Source: Brachyhypopomus gauderio
Lineage: Eukaryota > Chordata > Actinopteri > Gymnotiformes > Hypopomidae
Direction: 5' to 3'
Assembly (NCBI RefSeq): GCF_052324685.1
Contig: NC_135221.1
Location: forward strand, 5,385,739 to 5,449,738
Length of the DNA: 64,000 nt
Part shown: positions 62,754 through 64,000 of the stretch, piece after piece
How the letters are laid out: the number at the start of each line of letters is the position of its first letter
How positions within the stretch are numbered: the stretch's first letter is position 1
Notes under the pieces: generated by a model
What the model was told of the DNA's origin: nothing
Seen by the model: only the letters and a program-made list of their open reading frames with translations
Databases searched by the model: none
Translations under genes and position numbers: made by a program

Positions 62754-64000
62754 GAGTTGTTGCAACTTTGCAACTCTATTGTAAAATTTAGGCAAGATTG
62801 TAGGCAGGCTGAGAGACGTTGGCGAAGGTCAAAATTGCAAGTACATTTTGATATTTATAAAACAACATTGCACAATTACAACAGTGAAGTGAAATCAGCA
62901 AGGAAAAACTATTTCTCTACCTTAATCAATTCATCAAATAATAACTCGGCTGTCCTGTTCAGAAGTATTGATCAGCTAGTAAACCCCACCTCCTGTGTCT
63001 TCCCTGAGACTGTTTCAGTTGAAAAATGTGATGAGTTTGCAATATTTTTTAGGGACAAGATTACTAGTATAAGGCAGAACATAGCAACAAGCACTAATAG
63101 ACTATCAAACCTTATATCAGTTACTCAGCCTAACTTTAATATGTCTTATTTCCAAGAAGTTGACATGGTAACACTACTTGATGTGATTTCATCACTAAAA
63201 TCCTCTACTTGTGAACTGGACCCTTTACCTACATGCTTTTTCAAGCAGGTTCTGAGCTCATTAGCAAATGAAGTTCTAACGATTGTTAATCAGTCTCTGC
63301 AATTGGGTGAATTCCCTAACTTTTTTAAAACAGCAATGGTTAAACCACTATTAAAGAACAGAAATCTTGATCCCACAATTCTCAATAATTATCGACCTAT
63401 ATCTAACCTTTCCTTTCTTAGCAAAATCATTGAAAAAGTTGTGTCAATCCAGTTGAATGATTATGTAAAAGTAAATCAAATAAATGACACTTTTCAATCT
63501 GGTTTCAGAGCTCTCCACAGCACTGAAACAGCCCTAGTTAAGGTAGTAAATGACTTGAGATTGAATAAGGATGCAGGCAAACTCTCAGTCCTTTTTCTGC
63601 TGGATTTAAGCGCCGCTTTTGACACGGTTGATCATGAAATTCTTCTTGATCGACTACAGAGTTGGGTAGGCCTTAGTGGCTTAGTCTTAGACTGGTTTAG
63701 ATCGTACCTAACTGGGCGTGATTACTATGTAGCATTAGGTACCTCTTCCTCCACACGTCAAAAAATAACTTGTGGCGTCCCCCAAGGATCAATTCTTGGG
63801 CCGTTACTATTCAACCTATATATGCTTCCGTTACCACATATCATTAATAAACATGGTATTAGTTATCATCAATATGCAGATGACACTCAACTTTACATTT
63901 CTCTAGAACCTAAGGCCCTAAAATCAATTTGCTCACTGTTTGACTGCATAGATGATATACAGACATGGATGTCTGACAATTTTCTGCAATTAAATAAACA
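62754..64000 (+). mobile_element. L2-clade LINE, reverse transcriptase, open to window end
   Basis: A single frame runs without a stop from 62754 to the window edge (about 415 codons). In order it shows R-x-AERRWRRSK, NYRPISNLSFLSKIIEKVV, FQSGFRALHSTETAL, LDLSAAFDTVDHEILLDRL, GVPQGSILGPLLF and the catalytic YADDTQLY, all typical of non-LTR reverse transcriptases of the CR1/L2 group in fish. The apurinic endonuclease domain and 5' UTR are absent, so the copy is 5'-truncated; the 3' end lies beyond the window. The undamaged frame suggests a young insertion. Confidence 0.9.

Overview
This window is nuclear DNA from a ray-finned (teleost) fish. The genes have short exons with GT-AG introns and encode vertebrate proteins. 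Long CA, CT, TA and TATC microsatellites, Tc1/mariner and hAT remnants, teleost-type SINE tails and an L2-clade LINE fill the space between them. I see no prokaryotic, viral or organellar segment. The fish may be an otophysan, but I cannot fix the species from sequence alone.

Layout. At 4.2-9.7 kb lie two divergently transcribed hairy/E(spl) repressor genes of the HES7 group. A her5-like gene (minus, 3 coding exons, 230 aa) and a her11/her1-like gene (plus, 4 coding exons, 284 aa) share a 2.6-kb intergenic region; both proteins carry a C-terminal WRPW motif. A gene-poor stretch of about 19.5 kb follows (9.8-29.4 kb), holding two decayed Tc1/mariner copies and several microsatellites. From 29.4 kb to 61.5 kb four genes are packed: fgf20 (minus, 208 aa), micu3 (plus, 14 coding exons, 484 aa), zdhhc2 (plus, 12 coding exons, 366 aa) and cnot7 (minus, 6 coding exons, 286 aa). 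This is the FGF20-MICU3-ZDHHC2-CNOT7 order of human 8p22. fgf20 and micu3 are head-to-head, about 0.9 kb apart; zdhhc2 and cnot7 are tail-to-tail. The right end (61.9-64 kb) holds a hAT MITE, a probable Tc1-like fragment, and a 5'-truncated L2-type LINE whose reverse-transcriptase frame stays open to the window edge.

Functionally, her5 and her11 are Groucho-recruiting repressors of the segmentation-clock/midbrain-hindbrain group. Fgf20 is a secreted FGF9/16/20-subfamily ligand. Micu3 is an EF-hand regulator of the mitochondrial Ca2+ uniporter. Zdhhc2 is a DHHC palmitoyltransferase. Cnot7 is a catalytic deadenylase of CCR4-NOT, the complex known to turn over her mRNAs. The last group is linked by old synteny rather than a shared pathway.

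I worked out the exon structures by hand from splice consensus, reading phase and family knowledge; every coding junction is phase-consistent. I found no wholly new biological system. The most unusual items are: a hAT MITE with a perfect 8-bp target duplication just upstream of the her11 TATA box; a CT microsatellite serving as the polypyrimidine tract of a her11 intron; a 40-bp tandem array that multiplies a micu3 splice acceptor; a possible alternative zdhhc2 last exon that swaps an NP sorting motif for a DPF motif; and a predicted GC-AG intron in cnot7.
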